64,000 bases of DNA from Paenibacillus_E violae (GCF_032461945.1 NZ_JAWCUD010000007.1:301579-365578), one strand, 5' to 3'. Positions 41,886 to 51,383 are shown, numbered from the stretch's first letter. The notes: generated by a model not told the origin, from the sequence alone. Program-made: numbers and translations.

Positions 41886-43139
41886 ATGGCTGCCATAACA
41901 ACACCATCTCCCGAATCCAGAAGCTTGCAGGGTGCTGGAGATATTAAACCAACTGTTTACCGGATATTGTTTGCCATCGGCCTTGTCCATTTGCTGAATG
42001 ACTCTATACAATCTGTCATTCCCGCCATCTTCCCCATTTTGAAAAGCGAAATGGGATTAAGTTATACCCAGGTAGGTTGGGTACAGTTCGCCATCAACTT
42101 CACGGCTTCCATCATGCAGCCCGTAGTTGGCTTATACTCGGACCGTAAGCCATCGCCCTATATGCTGCCGATTGGCATGGCATCGACCCTTACCGGGATG
42201 CTGCTGTTAGCCTTCGCTCACTCGTATTGGGTCGTGCTGCTGTCTGTATGCTTTGTGGGGCTTGGCTCCGCTGCGTTCCATCCGGAAGGCTCACGGGTGT
42301 CGCATATGGCTGCCGGAGGACGCAAAGGTTTGGCACAGTCCATCTTCCAGGTTGGCGGTAACTTCGGCCAATCCTTGGCGCCGGTCATGACCAAATGGAT
42401 TTTCATTCCGCTCGGACTCTTCGGCTCCATATGGTTCACAGGCGTTGCTGCGATTGCGATAGCCGTTCAGATGTTTATTGCCCGCTGGTACAAGGCCGAG
42501 CTCGCAACAACCCCGGTTAGAGCCAAGTCAGCTGTGAAGCGGACCGTCAATCCCGCGCATCGCAAACGTGTGTTTTTCGCCATCTACGTATTGATTTTCC
42601 TTGTATTCGTCCGGTCATGGTACGGGGCTGCAATGAGCGGTTACTTCGCTTTCTTCTTGCATGATACATACGGCTTATCCATCAACCGCGCGCAGGACTT
42701 CATCTTCCTGTTCCTTGCCGCCGGTGCTGTAGGTACTTTTTTTGGCGGTCCGATCGCAGACCGGTTCGGTAAGCGCAATGTTATTTTCTTCTCCATGTTA
42801 GGCTCAGCGCCATTCGCATTGCTGCTGCCGCATGTTGGGATTACCTGGTCTTATATCTTACTTGTCGTCATCGGCGTTATTCAATTATCCAGCTTCTCCG
42901 TTACCGTTGTTTATGCCCAAAGCCTGTTCCCTGGCAAAGTAGGAACCGTATCCGGCCTAATTACCGGGCTAGCCTTCGGACTTGGCGGTATCGGCAGTGT
43001 CGTCCTTGGAAATCTCTGTGATGCGATCGGTACGACACGTGTGATGGAATTATGCGCGTTCCTGCCGCTTCTCGGCATTCTGACCTTCCTTCTCCCTTCT
43101 GACCGTAAGTTAAAAGAATGGACGGAGGAACAGAATTAA
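41886..43139 (+). CDS. fsr: MFS transporter, fosmidomycin-resistance (Fsr) type
   Basis: This 417-residue, 12-segment major facilitator protein matches Fsr: RILFAIGLVHLLNDSIQSVI, SYTQVGWVQFAINF, GLYSDRKPSPYMLP, GSAAFHPEGSRVSHMAAGGR and SIFQVGGNFGQSLAP are characteristic. A second-half signature (GGPIADRFGKRNVI) is present. The family exports fosmidomycin and related compounds; the natural substrate is unknown. AGAGGAGCGCATC precedes the ATG. It lies just after psd and ends at a strong terminator. Confidence 0.88.
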   Translation: MAAITTPSPESRSLQGAGDIKPTVYRILFAIGLVHLLNDSIQSVIPAIFPILKSEMGLSYTQVGWVQFAINFTASIMQPVVGLYSDRKPSPYMLPIGMASTLTGMLLLAFAHSYWVVLLSVCFVGLGSAAFHPEGSRVSHMAAGGRKGLAQSIFQVGGNFGQSLAPVMTKWIFIPLGLFGSIWFTGVAAIAIAVQMFIARWYKAELATTPVRAKSAVKRTVNPAHRKRVFFAIYVLIFLVFVRSWYGAAMSGYFAFFLHDTYGLSINRAQDFIFLFLAAGAVGTFFGGPIADRFGKRNVIFFSMLGSAPFALLLPHVGITWSYILLVVIGVIQLSSFSVTVVYAQSLFPGKVGTVSGLITGLAFGLGGIGSVVLGNLCDAIGTTRVMELCAFLPLLGILTFLLPSDRKLKEWTEEQN

Positions 43140-43142
43140 AAC

Positions 43143-43192
43143 AAAAAACCTTGCTCAGCGAGCTGGAAACAGCTGCTGGAGCAAGGTTTTTT
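43143..43192. terminator. Bidirectional terminator between convergent genes
   Basis: CCTTGCTC pairs with GAGCAAGG, flanked by AAAAAA and TTTTTT. It serves the fsr gene on the plus strand and the malic-enzyme gene on the minus strand. Confidence 0.9.
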
Positions 43193-43211
43193 CGGCTTTA
43201 AGGACTGATTT

Positions 43212-44651
43212 TTATTCGTGATGGGACTCTTGTGTTTCACGTTGGCTGCGGCGACGAGCCACACCGGATTCAAACGCTGCTTCCATAACCGCCTCGCGCA
43301 CTTTCTCAACGACAGCATGATTGAATACGCTCGGAATAATGTAATATTCACTCAGCTCATCTTCATTCACTACCGCGGCAATCGCTTTGGCTGCTGCAAG
43401 CTTCATTTCTTGCGTGATTCGGGAAGCGCGGCAGTCCAGCACCCCGCGGAAAATACCTGGGAAACAAAGCACATTATTGATCTGATTCGGATAGTCCGAA
43501 CGGCCTGTCGCCATAACGCGTACGTAAGGCTCTGCTTCTTCCGGCGTGATTTCCGGTGTCGGGTTCGCCATCGCGAATACGATTGGATCCGTAGCCATTT
43601 TCTTCACATCTTCTACCTTCAGAACGCCTGGACCGGATAGGCCGATGAAAATATCAGCGTCTGCAATGACATCGGACAAAGTCCCTTTTAGCTCGAAAGG
43701 ATTCGTGTTATTCGCATACCAATCCCACATGGAATTTGTATAGCTTTCACCGCGTACGATTGCGCCATGACGGTCTACACCGATGACGTTCGTGACACCT
43801 GCAGCAAGCAGCATTTTCGTGCAGGCAATTCCTGCCGCTCCGATGCCCGTGATGACAACCTTACAAGACTCCAGCTGTTTGCCCACCACTTTAACTGCGT
43901 TAAGCAAACCAGCAAGAATTACAACCGCAGTTCCGTGCTGATCGTCATGGAAGACCGGAATGTCCAATTCATTGATCAAACGTTCTTCAATTTCAAAACA
44001 ACGCGGCGACGAAATATCCTCTAAGTTAATACCGCCGAACGCAGGTGCGATGGCTTTGACAGTACGAATGATTTCCTCTGTATCTTGTGTGTCCAGGCAA
44101 ATCGGGAAAGCATCAACGCCTGCCATTTGCTTGAAGAGCATAGCTTTACCTTCCATAACCGGCATAGCCGCTTCTGGCCCGATATTACCGAGTCCGAGGA
44201 CGGCTGTTCCGTCAGAAACGACGGCAACTGTATTACGTTTGATTGTTAATGAGTGCGCTTTGGATGAATCCTCATGAATCGCCATACAGACACGAGCGAC
44301 TCCCGGCGTATATACACGGGACAGATCGTCCCGATTTTTAATCGGAATCTTCGGAGTGACTTCAATTTTTCCGCCCAAATGCATAAGGAACGTCTGGTCG
44401 GATACGTTAATTAACTTAACACCTGGAATACTTTTCAGTACTTTAACAATGACTTCGGTATGATCCGGATCGCTAACTTGAACGGTAATATCCCGTGTTG
44501 TTGTTGTTTTACTGGCTCGCGTCACGTCAACCGCGACGATATCGCCACCGGCATCGCCTATGGCTGTAGCAATTTTCCCAAACGTGACCTGTTCTTTATG
44601 TATTTCCAAACGCACAATCACGCTTGTGCCTCCACCATTTAATCCTGCCAT
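43212..44651 (-). CDS. NAD(P)-dependent malic enzyme with N-terminal ACT domain
   Basis: The enzyme decarboxylates malate to pyruvate. Residues 1-~90 form an ACT regulatory domain (VIVRLEIHKEQVTFGKIATA). The catalytic part has RVYTPGVARVC, VVSDGTAVLGLGNIGPEA, the metal/substrate site DIPVFHDDQHGTAVV, the NAD-binding VVITGIGAAGIAC and AMANPTPEITPEEA. 479 residues fits the short MaeB/YtsJ-type enzyme with an ACT extension. AGGAGTGATCCCTGA precedes the ATG. The ACT domain suggests amino-acid control. It is a single-gene unit. Confidence 0.92.
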   Translation of the reverse strand: MAGLNGGGTSVIVRLEIHKEQVTFGKIATAIGDAGGDIVAVDVTRASKTTTTRDITVQVSDPDHTEVIVKVLKSIPGVKLINVSDQTFLMHLGGKIEVTPKIPIKNRDDLSRVYTPGVARVCMAIHEDSSKAHSLTIKRNTVAVVSDGTAVLGLGNIGPEAAMPVMEGKAMLFKQMAGVDAFPICLDTQDTEEIIRTVKAIAPAFGGINLEDISSPRCFEIEERLINELDIPVFHDDQHGTAVVILAGLLNAVKVVGKQLESCKVVITGIGAAGIACTKMLLAAGVTNVIGVDRHGAIVRGESYTNSMWDWYANNTNPFELKGTLSDVIADADIFIGLSGPGVLKVEDVKKMATDPIVFAMANPTPEITPEEAEPYVRVMATGRSDYPNQINNVLCFPGIFRGVLDCRASRITQEMKLAAAKAIAAVVNEDELSEYYIIPSVFNHAVVEKVREAVMEAAFESGVARRRSQRETQESHHE

Positions 44652-44728
44652 TCAGGGATCACTCCTACAATAAAATGATTAATTGACCACATGTTAGATC
44701 ATAGCATACTCTGTCAACCATGCCAAAA

Positions 44729-46201
44729 TCATATTGTTGATTTTATGACAATTTCTGAAACTTGTCGAAGAGCGGCAACGCCTCGGCGTATGTCCTGCTC
44801 CGTGAGATGCGCAAAACCGAAGCATGCCCCGGCCTTCCCCGGGGGGAGGCCGTAGGAACCGGCGTCGCTCCAGGTGACGCCGATCTTACGGCACTCGGCT
44901 GCATAAGCGGCATAGGTGCGGGCGTCTCCCCGCCACCAGCCGAACAGATGCAGCCCCGCGTCACTCTCCACCCAGTCGAAGAGGGTGGAGAGCTGCTCCT
45001 GCAGCAACGCTTGCAGGAGCAAGAACTTGCTCGCGTACACCCGCCGCATGCGGCGCAGGTGTCGCTCGTAGCCGCCGCTCGCCATGAAGGCGGCGAGCGA
45101 ACGCTGTTCGAGCAGCCCCGAAGGGTGCGGCTCGTATAGCCGCTTCGCGGCTACAAAGGCGTCGTGCAGCGCCTCCGGCAGCACGACATATCCGATGCGC
45201 AGGTCCTGCAGCATCGTTTTGGAAAAGGTGCCGATGTAGACCACTCGGCCCTCTTGGTCCAGCACCTTGAGCGGCTCGATCGGCCGCCCGCGGTGCCTGA
45301 ACTCGCTGTCATAGTCGTCTTCGACGATGACAGCGCCTTGCTCCGCCGCCCAGCGCAACAGCTGCTGGCGGCGCTCTAGACCCAGCACCGCCCCCGTAGG
45401 GAACTGGCGGCTGGGTGTCACGAACAGCAGCCGTGCGTTCCACGGCTGCGGGATAAGCCCTTGCCCATCCACAGCCGCGTGGATGGGCACTCCGCCGGCC
45501 GCCAGCACCGCGCGGCTAGCGCCTTGGTAGCCCGGGCGCTCCAGGATGACGGGATCGCCTTCGTTCACGAGCATCTGGGTCAGCAGCGCGATCGCTTGCA
45601 TCGACCCGTTAACGATGACGATGCGCTCCGGCGGCGCCTCGATGCCGCGTATTCGCCTCAGGTGCTGTGCGATCGCTTCGCGAAGCGCATAATGCCCCTC
45701 GGCGACGTACGCCTCTTCCTGCGGCGACTCCGTCATCCGCCGCACTTGCTCGTACATCCCGCGGTTCCATAGCTCCCGCGGGAATTCATCCAAATGAGGC
45801 CGACCCATCACAAACGCAATTTTTTTCCCTTGATCTTGATCTTTGCCCCGCCTCTGCCCACGTCCATCCCGATCCGCCTCACAAACCCGCGCCCCCCAGT
45901 CCGAAAGCCGAATATCCTTCCCTTCGAACGGCATCTGCTTCTCCTGTACCCCGTTATATACAATATAAGTCCCTCTGCCCACATCGGCTTGCAAATAACC
46001 CTCAGCAATCAGCATATCGTACACTTGATTAACGGTCCCCCGCGATAGCCCATAGAGTGCAGCTAATTCACGGCTTGATGGCAGCTTCGTATCGCGCAGC
46101 AGCTTATTCGCCAAAATGTTGTCATGCAGGGCATGATACAAAGCCGCATATTTACTCCCATATTTCGCCTGGTAGGTATAGTACGGTATATGAAAATCCA
46201 T
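44729..46201 (-). CDS. MocR/GabR-type transcriptional regulator with an aminotransferase-like domain
   Basis: The N-terminal ~75 residues are a GntR-type winged helix (LPSSRELAALYGLSRGTVNQV, GYLQADVGRGTYIV). The rest is a class I aminotransferase-like domain with the PLP lysine in IGTFSKTMLQDLRIGYVVLP and the DDYDSEF region. Such proteins sense an amine or PLP compound and control nearby genes. I chose ATG at 46201 behind GGGGAG; a start at 46243 has no site. 490 residues. It is divergent from a GNAT acetyltransferase gene across 131 bases, a likely target. Its coding region is visibly more GC-rich than its neighbours. Confidence 0.9.
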   Translation of the reverse strand: MDFHIPYYTYQAKYGSKYAALYHALHDNILANKLLRDTKLPSSRELAALYGLSRGTVNQVYDMLIAEGYLQADVGRGTYIVYNGVQEKQMPFEGKDIRLSDWGARVCEADRDGRGQRRGKDQDQGKKIAFVMGRPHLDEFPRELWNRGMYEQVRRMTESPQEEAYVAEGHYALREAIAQHLRRIRGIEAPPERIVIVNGSMQAIALLTQMLVNEGDPVILERPGYQGASRAVLAAGGVPIHAAVDGQGLIPQPWNARLLFVTPSRQFPTGAVLGLERRQQLLRWAAEQGAVIVEDDYDSEFRHRGRPIEPLKVLDQEGRVVYIGTFSKTMLQDLRIGYVVLPEALHDAFVAAKRLYEPHPSGLLEQRSLAAFMASGGYERHLRRMRRVYASKFLLLQALLQEQLSTLFDWVESDAGLHLFGWWRGDARTYAAYAAECRKIGVTWSDAGSYGLPPGKAGACFGFAHLTEQDIRRGVAALRQVSEIVIKSTI

Positions 46202-46332
46202 ACTCGCTCCCCTTTGCCTTTCTAAATTGGTCCATAAAAACACAGTTGAATTGGATCTTTTTATTAAACCATTTTTCCATTATGCTTACTAAAATCTCAT
46301 AAATCCAACTTTTTGACAAGGAGTATACGCCC

Positions 46333-46923
46333 ATGAATTTCCAACCAATCATACTAGAAGGTACCCAAGTTATTCTACTGCCGATGCAGGAATCTCACAT
46401 TAGCGCTCTAGTAGAGGCGGCGGCTGATCCTGCCATCTTTGCCTACATGACTCCGCTGCTTCACCCTTCAGCCGTTGAACAATTTGTCCGCCAAGCGCTG
46501 GATGAGCAAAAAGCCGGCTTGGGCATTCCCTTCAGCGTATATGACAAACACTCCGACAGCTTTGTCGGCAGCACGCGCCTTTTCGACTACTCTGCTGCAA
46601 ATCGGCACGTCGAGATCGGTCATACATGGTACAATCCACGTGTTTGGCGAACCAGAATCAATACGGAGTGTAAGTACTTGCTGCTGCGGCACTGCTTTGA
46701 AACCTTAGACCTCCTGCGTGTGCAGCTTAAAACAGACCTAAGAAACGAGCGCTCCCAAGCGGCAATTACTCGTATAGGCGCCCAGAAAGAAGGCACGCTT
46801 CGGCAACATCGTGTGCTGCATGACGGCTATGTGCGGGACACGGTGATGTTCAGTATCATTGCCCGCGAATGGGCAGATGTGAAGCTGCGTCTAGAAGGAT
46901 TTTTAAATCGAGTAAACGTTTAG
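46333..46923 (+). CDS. GNAT-family (RimJ/RimL-type) acetyltransferase
   Basis: This 196-residue N-acetyltransferase has the RimJ/L layout: GTQVILLPMQESHISALVEA at the start, SFVGSTRLFDYSAANRHVEI, GHTWYNPRVWRTRINTECKY and RVQLKTDLRNERSQAAITRI, with KEGTLRQHRVLHDGYVRDTV near the end. AAGGAGTATACGCCC precedes the ATG. It is divergent from the MocR-type regulator, which may control it. Small-molecule or protein N-termini are possible substrates. Confidence 0.88.
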   Translation: MNFQPIILEGTQVILLPMQESHISALVEAAADPAIFAYMTPLLHPSAVEQFVRQALDEQKAGLGIPFSVYDKHSDSFVGSTRLFDYSAANRHVEIGHTWYNPRVWRTRINTECKYLLLRHCFETLDLLRVQLKTDLRNERSQAAITRIGAQKEGTLRQHRVLHDGYVRDTVMFSIIAREWADVKLRLEGFLNRVNV

Positions 46924-46963
46924 ATCCTAATAAAAATCTATCCAAAAAAATTTATTTCTCGCA

Positions 46964-46992
46964 GTGACGTTCTCCAGGGAAAGTGGTATAAT
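46964..46992 (+). promoter_or_regulatory. Sigma-A-type promoter of the 47032 aminotransferase gene
   Basis: A perfect -10 TATAAT (46987-46992) is preceded 17 bases upstream by GTGACG (four of six matches to the -35). The expected start lies about 35 bases before the gene. Confidence 0.6.
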
Positions 46993-47031
46993 AACTGCAA
47001 AAAATGAATAGCACATTGGAAGGAATGACCC

Positions 47032-48348
47032 ATGCTTATGAATCCTCTGGCACGACAGTTAAACGAGACCCTGGAACGTGAAAATTCTCACGTATTTGAC
47101 ATGCTTTCTGCATTAGGTAAATCGATTTACTTCCCGAAAGAAGGCATTCTTAGCCAATCTGCTGAAGCCAAGGCAAAGGCCAAAAAATACAATGCTACGA
47201 TTGGCATTGCAATCGAAAACGGTCAGCCGATGCACTTGAAGGTCATTCAAGATACTCTCTCTACCTACGCACCCAAAGATATATATGAATACGCGCCGCC
47301 AGCCGGGAAGCCCGAGCTCCGCAGCGCATGGCGCAAAAAAATGCTCGAAGAAAACCCTGAGATCGGCAGCAAACTGATCGGTAACCCGATCGTAACGAAT
47401 GCGTTGACGCATGGTCTTAGTATTGCAGCCGACCTTTTTGCTGATGTTGGTGACTCCGTTATTATTCCAGACAAAAACTGGGAGAATTACGAGCTCACTT
47501 TCGAAATCCGCCGCGGCGCGAAAATTGTGAACTATCCGCTCTACAACGAGGAGCTGAAGTTTAATGCCGCTGGCCTGCGCGAAGCGCTCCTGGCTCAACA
47601 ATCCAAAGGCAAAGCCATTGTTGTCTTGAACTTCCCAAACAACCCGACAGGCTACACGCCAGGGGCTGAAGAAGGAAATGAAATTGCTGCCGCGATCAAA
47701 GATGCAGCTGAAGCTGGAATCAATGTTGTTGTATTGACCGACGATGCCTATTTCGGACTTTTCTTCGAAGGGTCCCTGCATGAGTCCTTGTTCGGTAAAT
47801 TAGCAGACATTCACCCGCGCGTGCTCGCTGTCAAAATTGACGGTGCTACCAAAGAAGAATACGTCTGGGGCTTCCGCGTTGGTTTTGTCACTTATGCCGG
47901 CCAAAGCGAAGCGCTGCTTAGCGCACTAGAACAAAAAACAATGGGAATCATCCGTGCAACGATTTCCAGCGGCCCTCACCCATCGCAAACTTTCGTGCTT
48001 CATGCGCTTAACTCCCCGGAGTTTAATCAACAGAAGCAAGAGAAATATGAGATCATGAAAGGCCGTGCTAACCGTACGAAGTCCATTTTGGACTCCGGCA
48101 AGTTCGACGATGCATGGGGCTACTACCCATTCAACTCTGGTTACTTCATGTGCCTGAAGCTCAAAACAGTTGATGCCGAGGCTTTGCGCGTCCACTTGCT
48201 GGATCAGCATGGTGTGGGTACTATCGCTCTTGGAGCGACTGATCTTCGCGTCGCTTTCTCCTGTATTGAAGAAGGCAGCCTGGAAGAGCTGTTCAACCTC
48301 ATCTACCAAAGCGTGAAAGAAATCGAAACCGTCTCCGCTAGCAAATAG
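47032..48348 (+). CDS. Class I/II PLP-dependent aminotransferase
   Basis: This 438-residue fold-type I aminotransferase has YAPPAGKPELRSAWRKKM, NALTHGLSIAADLF, VVLNFPNNPTGYTP (the conserved NxPxNPTG), LTDDAYFGLFFEG and a PLP-lysine region KIDGATKEEYVWGFRVGFVT. The C-terminal small domain (NSGYFMCLKLK) is complete. The start at 47032 follows GGAAGGAATGACCC. Two ATGs lie close together; the second is at 47038. It probably acts on an amino acid outside the standard biosynthetic set; no partner genes are adjacent. A terminator follows. Confidence 0.88.
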   Translation: MLMNPLARQLNETLERENSHVFDMLSALGKSIYFPKEGILSQSAEAKAKAKKYNATIGIAIENGQPMHLKVIQDTLSTYAPKDIYEYAPPAGKPELRSAWRKKMLEENPEIGSKLIGNPIVTNALTHGLSIAADLFADVGDSVIIPDKNWENYELTFEIRRGAKIVNYPLYNEELKFNAAGLREALLAQQSKGKAIVVLNFPNNPTGYTPGAEEGNEIAAAIKDAAEAGINVVVLTDDAYFGLFFEGSLHESLFGKLADIHPRVLAVKIDGATKEEYVWGFRVGFVTYAGQSEALLSALEQKTMGIIRATISSGPHPSQTFVLHALNSPEFNQQKQEKYEIMKGRANRTKSILDSGKFDDAWGYYPFNSGYFMCLKLKTVDAEALRVHLLDQHGVGTIALGATDLRVAFSCIEEGSLEELFNLIYQSVKEIETVSASK

Positions 48349-48361
48349 CCGAAACGAAACA

Positions 48362-48410
48362 AAGAGGCTGTCTTATAGGGTCTACACCGACCTATGAGCA
48401 GCCTCTTTTC
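48362..48410 (+). terminator. Terminator of the 47032 gene
   Basis: AGAGGCTG pairs with CAGCCTCT, with a second ATAGG/CCTAT stem inside, followed by TTTTCT. Confidence 0.85.
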
Positions 48411-48511
48411 TATGCGATTATTATGAAAAATTTTCCACTCAAAACTACTATAGTCCGCTATTTCCTGCGAAAACGGCTTTTCAACCACTCAATGGGAACT
48501 AACTTTTCCTA

Positions 48512-48994
48512 TCAACCGACCTGTTTCACCAGCTCACCATACTGCTCGTACCATTTCTTCCACTCATCCATCGGAAATTCGATCGCTTGCCCATCCAGCA
48601 GCGCAGACATCATGTCCAGACAAACATGCCAGCCGGCTAAGTCCTTTGGCGTATGGTCCGTCAACGTGCCAATGAATTCTTTTAAAACAAGCAAAGAACC
48701 TTTTGATCTTGCCGAAACTTCAAACCGGACACGATCCTTCCCCCACGTGAATTCCAACACGGAAAGCGGCTCATAATCGGTAATCTCCATATCAATCAAA
48801 GTACCCGAGCCATCCTTCATATCAAATTTCATATGGCCACCTTTGCGCAGATCATCGGCTTGAAGATTGGTCATCCATTTAACTAGAAGCTCATTATCGG
48901 TAAGGGCTGCCCAAACCTCGCTGACAGCATGCCCAAGCGGACGATCGTACTGTGCGATAAACCCGTTATCCTTTTTATTAATCGAAGCAATCAT
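48512..48994 (-). CDS. SRPBCC (AHSA1-like) domain protein
   Basis: This 160-residue protein has the START/Bet v1-like fold of the AHSA1 group: YDRPLGHAVSEVWAALTDNE, LVKWMTNLQADDLRKGG, VLEFTWGKDRVRFEV and LAGWHVCLDMMSALLDG. These proteins bind hydrophobic ligands or polyketide-like substrates. I chose the ATG at 48994, eight bases after AAGGAGG; a start at 49093 would add 33 residues and an ATG at 49000 is too close to the site. It follows the YtoI-like gene by 32 bases and may be co-transcribed. Confidence 0.87.
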   Translation of the reverse strand: MIASINKKDNGFIAQYDRPLGHAVSEVWAALTDNELLVKWMTNLQADDLRKGGHMKFDMKDGSGTLIDMEITDYEPLSVLEFTWGKDRVRFEVSARSKGSLLVLKEFIGTLTDHTPKDLAGWHVCLDMMSALLDGQAIEFPMDEWKKWYEQYGELVKQVG

Positions 48995-49025
48995 GTGCAT
49001 GTCCTCCTTATTTTTTAAGCCAATT

Positions 49026-50354
49026 TTAAAGGATGCGTGCCGTAAACATCGATCTGGCCACCCTGGCTCCATTCGCCGTGATTTCCATATCAATTTTACA
49101 GAATCGGCGTGTCATTTCCACAATTGTCGGCACAATTTCAAAGACCTCGTCCATTTGCAGCGGAATCAGAAAATAACAGGATGAGCTATCCAGAATAAGA
49201 TCGCCCTTCTTATGCTCCTTCACCGTGCGATAAGCTGCACGAATCATAATCGTGGTGAGCACCCCTTCCGATACCAAACCTTCGAAGTTCGTCATTTGAG
49301 GCGTAATCGTCCCTCTGAAAGACAACTTGCCTTCGGCATCGCGTACTTCGTCGATCCCTGCATAGATCTGCACCTCGAAAGTCTCTGCGTTCTGGGGCTG
49401 CTGCTGCATATGCTGCATTGCTTTCATGACATCTTTGCGGCTAATGACGCCGATCATTTTCCGCTCGTTATCAATAACAGGCAGTAGTTCAATCCCTTCC
49501 CATACCATCATGTGCCCTGCTGAAGCGACCGATGTTTTCAAATTAATCATGAGCGGATTCGGCGTCATTAAGCTGCTGATGAGTTGGTTCGGCTTTGCAC
49601 CCACAATATCCTTGGTAGTAATTATCCCAATGGGCACCTTTTTGCCGTCGATAACCGGGTATCGCGTGTGCATGGTTTTCTCCGCAAGCTTTTGCATATC
49701 TTTGACGGTGTCCGTTCCTTCCAGGGAGTAAATCGTGCTGTCTTTGCGCATGATGTCACCGACCATCAGTATCTTCTTCTTAATCAGCCTATCTTCCATC
49801 GCGCGATTAATCATCGTAGCCACCGTGAACGTATCAAAAGAACTTCCGATAATCGGCAGATGAAGTTCATCGGCCAGCTCTTTGACTTCAGGCGTCGTAT
49901 CGAACCCGCCCGTAATCAGCACCCCGGCCCCTTGGCCAAGTGCGCACATATGGGCCTGCACACGATTACCGACAATTAGCAAGTTGCCCGCTTCAATGTA
50001 TTTCAGCATCGCTTCCAGCTGCATAGCGCCTATTACGAATTTGTTCAGTGACTTATGTATGCCGGTCGATCCTCCAAGCACAACGCCTTCTACTACATTC
50101 ACGATTTCTGCGAACGTTAGCTTATCGATGACTGGCTCCTCTTTTTTCTCCATACGTATCGTACCAATCCGACGTTTGGTGCTGACTAGTCCGATATTTT
50201 CCGCCTCTTTAATGGCCCGATAAGCCGTTCCTTCGCTCACATCCAAATCTTGAGCAATTTGCCGAACAGACAGCTTGGTGCCGACAGGCAAAGATTCAAT
50301 ATATTTCGTAATTTGTTCATGCTTCGTATGCAGCTCCGAATGGCCTGTGCTCAT
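49026..50354 (-). CDS. ytoI: YtoI-like regulator: winged helix, DRTGG, CBS pair and HotDog domains
   Basis: Four domains are readable in order. Residues ~15-65 are a helix-turn-helix (VRQIAQDLDVSEGTAYRAIK). Residues ~75-185 are a DRTGG domain (IVNVVEGVVLGGSTGIHKSL, AGVLITGGFDTTPEV). Residues ~195-315 are two CBS domains (MRKDSTIYSLEGTDTVKDMQ, MMVWEGIELLPVID). Residues ~325-442 are a HotDog thioesterase-like domain (TPQMTNFEGLVSEGVLTTI). This is the layout of B. subtilis YtoI. CBS pairs bind adenosyl nucleotides, so it is probably a nucleotide-sensing regulator. GCGAGGTGTGAACG precedes the ATG. Confidence 0.9.
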   Translation of the reverse strand: MSTGHSELHTKHEQITKYIESLPVGTKLSVRQIAQDLDVSEGTAYRAIKEAENIGLVSTKRRIGTIRMEKKEEPVIDKLTFAEIVNVVEGVVLGGSTGIHKSLNKFVIGAMQLEAMLKYIEAGNLLIVGNRVQAHMCALGQGAGVLITGGFDTTPEVKELADELHLPIIGSSFDTFTVATMINRAMEDRLIKKKILMVGDIMRKDSTIYSLEGTDTVKDMQKLAEKTMHTRYPVIDGKKVPIGIITTKDIVGAKPNQLISSLMTPNPLMINLKTSVASAGHMMVWEGIELLPVIDNERKMIGVISRKDVMKAMQHMQQQPQNAETFEVQIYAGIDEVRDAEGKLSFRGTITPQMTNFEGLVSEGVLTTIMIRAAYRTVKEHKKGDLILDSSSCYFLIPLQMDEVFEIVPTIVEMTRRFCKIDMEITANGARVARSMFTARIL

Positions 50355-50470
50355 CGTTCACACCTCGCTGAACTGTGCTATAACATTAAAATAAGTATAG
50401 TCCATTCAACTGGAAAAAGTAAGCAGATCACCTGATTCTTAAAAAGTCTCCATCAGCCGCAGCACAATAT

Positions 50471-50497
50471 AAAAACCTGCCGATTAACCGGCAGGCT
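50471..50497 (-). terminator. Terminator overlapping the end of the 50484 gene
   Basis: On the minus strand CCTGCCG pairs with CGGCAGG, followed by TTTTTATA. The stop codon of the gene at 50484 lies in its loop. Confidence 0.8.
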
Positions 50498-50684
50498 CTG
50501 TGTCATAATCAAATCCATAATAAAATGCCAAAGCTACTGGTGACAAGGGATAAAAAGCTGTTTCTCCACATTCCTCGTGTTCTCTTCGTTCCTGCCGATT
50601 CGCCATAACTCTCTGGAAGTCATAGGTGCGGTGGCGTGAAACCTTTTTACTCTCGAACTCCATCGAAGATGCCAAGCTGCTCAT
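50484..50684 (-). CDS. Small hypothetical protein
   Basis: The protein has 66 residues, starting at ATG 50684 six bases after GGGGGAG; ATGs further upstream lack a site. Sequence features are a basic middle (KKVSRHRTYDFQRVMANRQE) and an aromatic C-terminus (FYPLSPVALAFYYGFDYD). No membrane segment or known motif. It has its own terminator. Function unknown. Confidence 0.6.
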   Translation of the reverse strand: MSSLASSMEFESKKVSRHRTYDFQRVMANRQERREHEECGETAFYPLSPVALAFYYGFDYDTEPAG

Positions 50685-50861
50685 AACGTTCTCCCCCTTC
50701 ATCATACCCATCAATGTATTACTACATTAAAGTTATTTACAATATATTATATAAATAATGAAATTATATGTGAAACAATACCAAAAATTTAATTTATTTT
50801 ATAACAATTCGCCGTCTAATCCCTTTAATAAAATATTTAATCCAATTTGATTCCTCGTGCC

Positions 50862-50889
50862 TTGTATTTCGTTGTATATAACATACAAT
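50862..50889 (+). promoter_or_regulatory. Sigma-A-type promoter of the 50925 gene
   Basis: TTGTAT (50862-50867) and TACAAT (50884-50889) with a 16-base spacer lie about 35 bases before the gene start. Confidence 0.45.
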
Positions 50890-50924
50890 AAGTGTGAAGT
50901 AAAAATTGGGAGGGGATTCGCTGA

Positions 50925-51332
50925 ATGGCTAAGACTTTTTTGAAAATTGCTGCGATTTACATCACGCTCGCTGTTCTACTCGGAATGTTGATGGGCATTA
51001 TTCAAGATTTTAGACTGGCCTCGGTCCATGCGCACTTGAATTTGCTAGGTTGGGTATCGATGGCGATCTTCGGTCTCATCTATCACTTCTACCCGCATGC
51101 AGCAGAAACGCGCCTTGCAAAGCTTCACTTCTGGTTGCATAATATTGGCTTGCCTCTCATGCAGGGTGGACTCGCGATTGAGATTATCTCCGGCAATTCC
51201 GCCATGCTCCCGCTTGTCATTGTCAGCTCCTTGCTTGTCGTTATTGGCATTATCCTCTTTACGATAAACTTGTTCCTGCAGCTTGGAAATACAGCTGTGA
51301 AACAAGCGAATAAGAAGGATTTGCCGGGATAA
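50925..51332 (+). CDS. Small cytochrome-oxidase-subunit-I-like membrane protein
   Basis: This 135-residue protein has four membrane segments. The segment HAHLNLLGWVSMAIFGLIYH resembles the start of the heme-binding helices in heme-copper oxidase subunit I, with several conserved-looking histidines (VHAHLN, IYHFYPH). Full subunit I has twelve helices, so this is a stand-alone fragment-like member of the superfamily. GGGAGGGGATTCGCTGA precedes the ATG. It may bind heme, but that is inference. A terminator follows. Confidence 0.75.
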   Translation: MAKTFLKIAAIYITLAVLLGMLMGIIQDFRLASVHAHLNLLGWVSMAIFGLIYHFYPHAAETRLAKLHFWLHNIGLPLMQGGLAIEIISGNSAMLPLVIVSSLLVVIGIILFTINLFLQLGNTAVKQANKKDLPG

Positions 51333-51346
51333 TCCCATGAATAAAC

Positions 51347-51383
51347 AAAACCTCGACCTTCCTTCGCGGAGTGTCGAGGTTTT
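51347..51383. terminator. Bidirectional terminator after the 50925 gene
   Basis: AAAACCTCGAC pairs with GTCGAGGTTTT across a 15-base loop. Confidence 0.9.
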
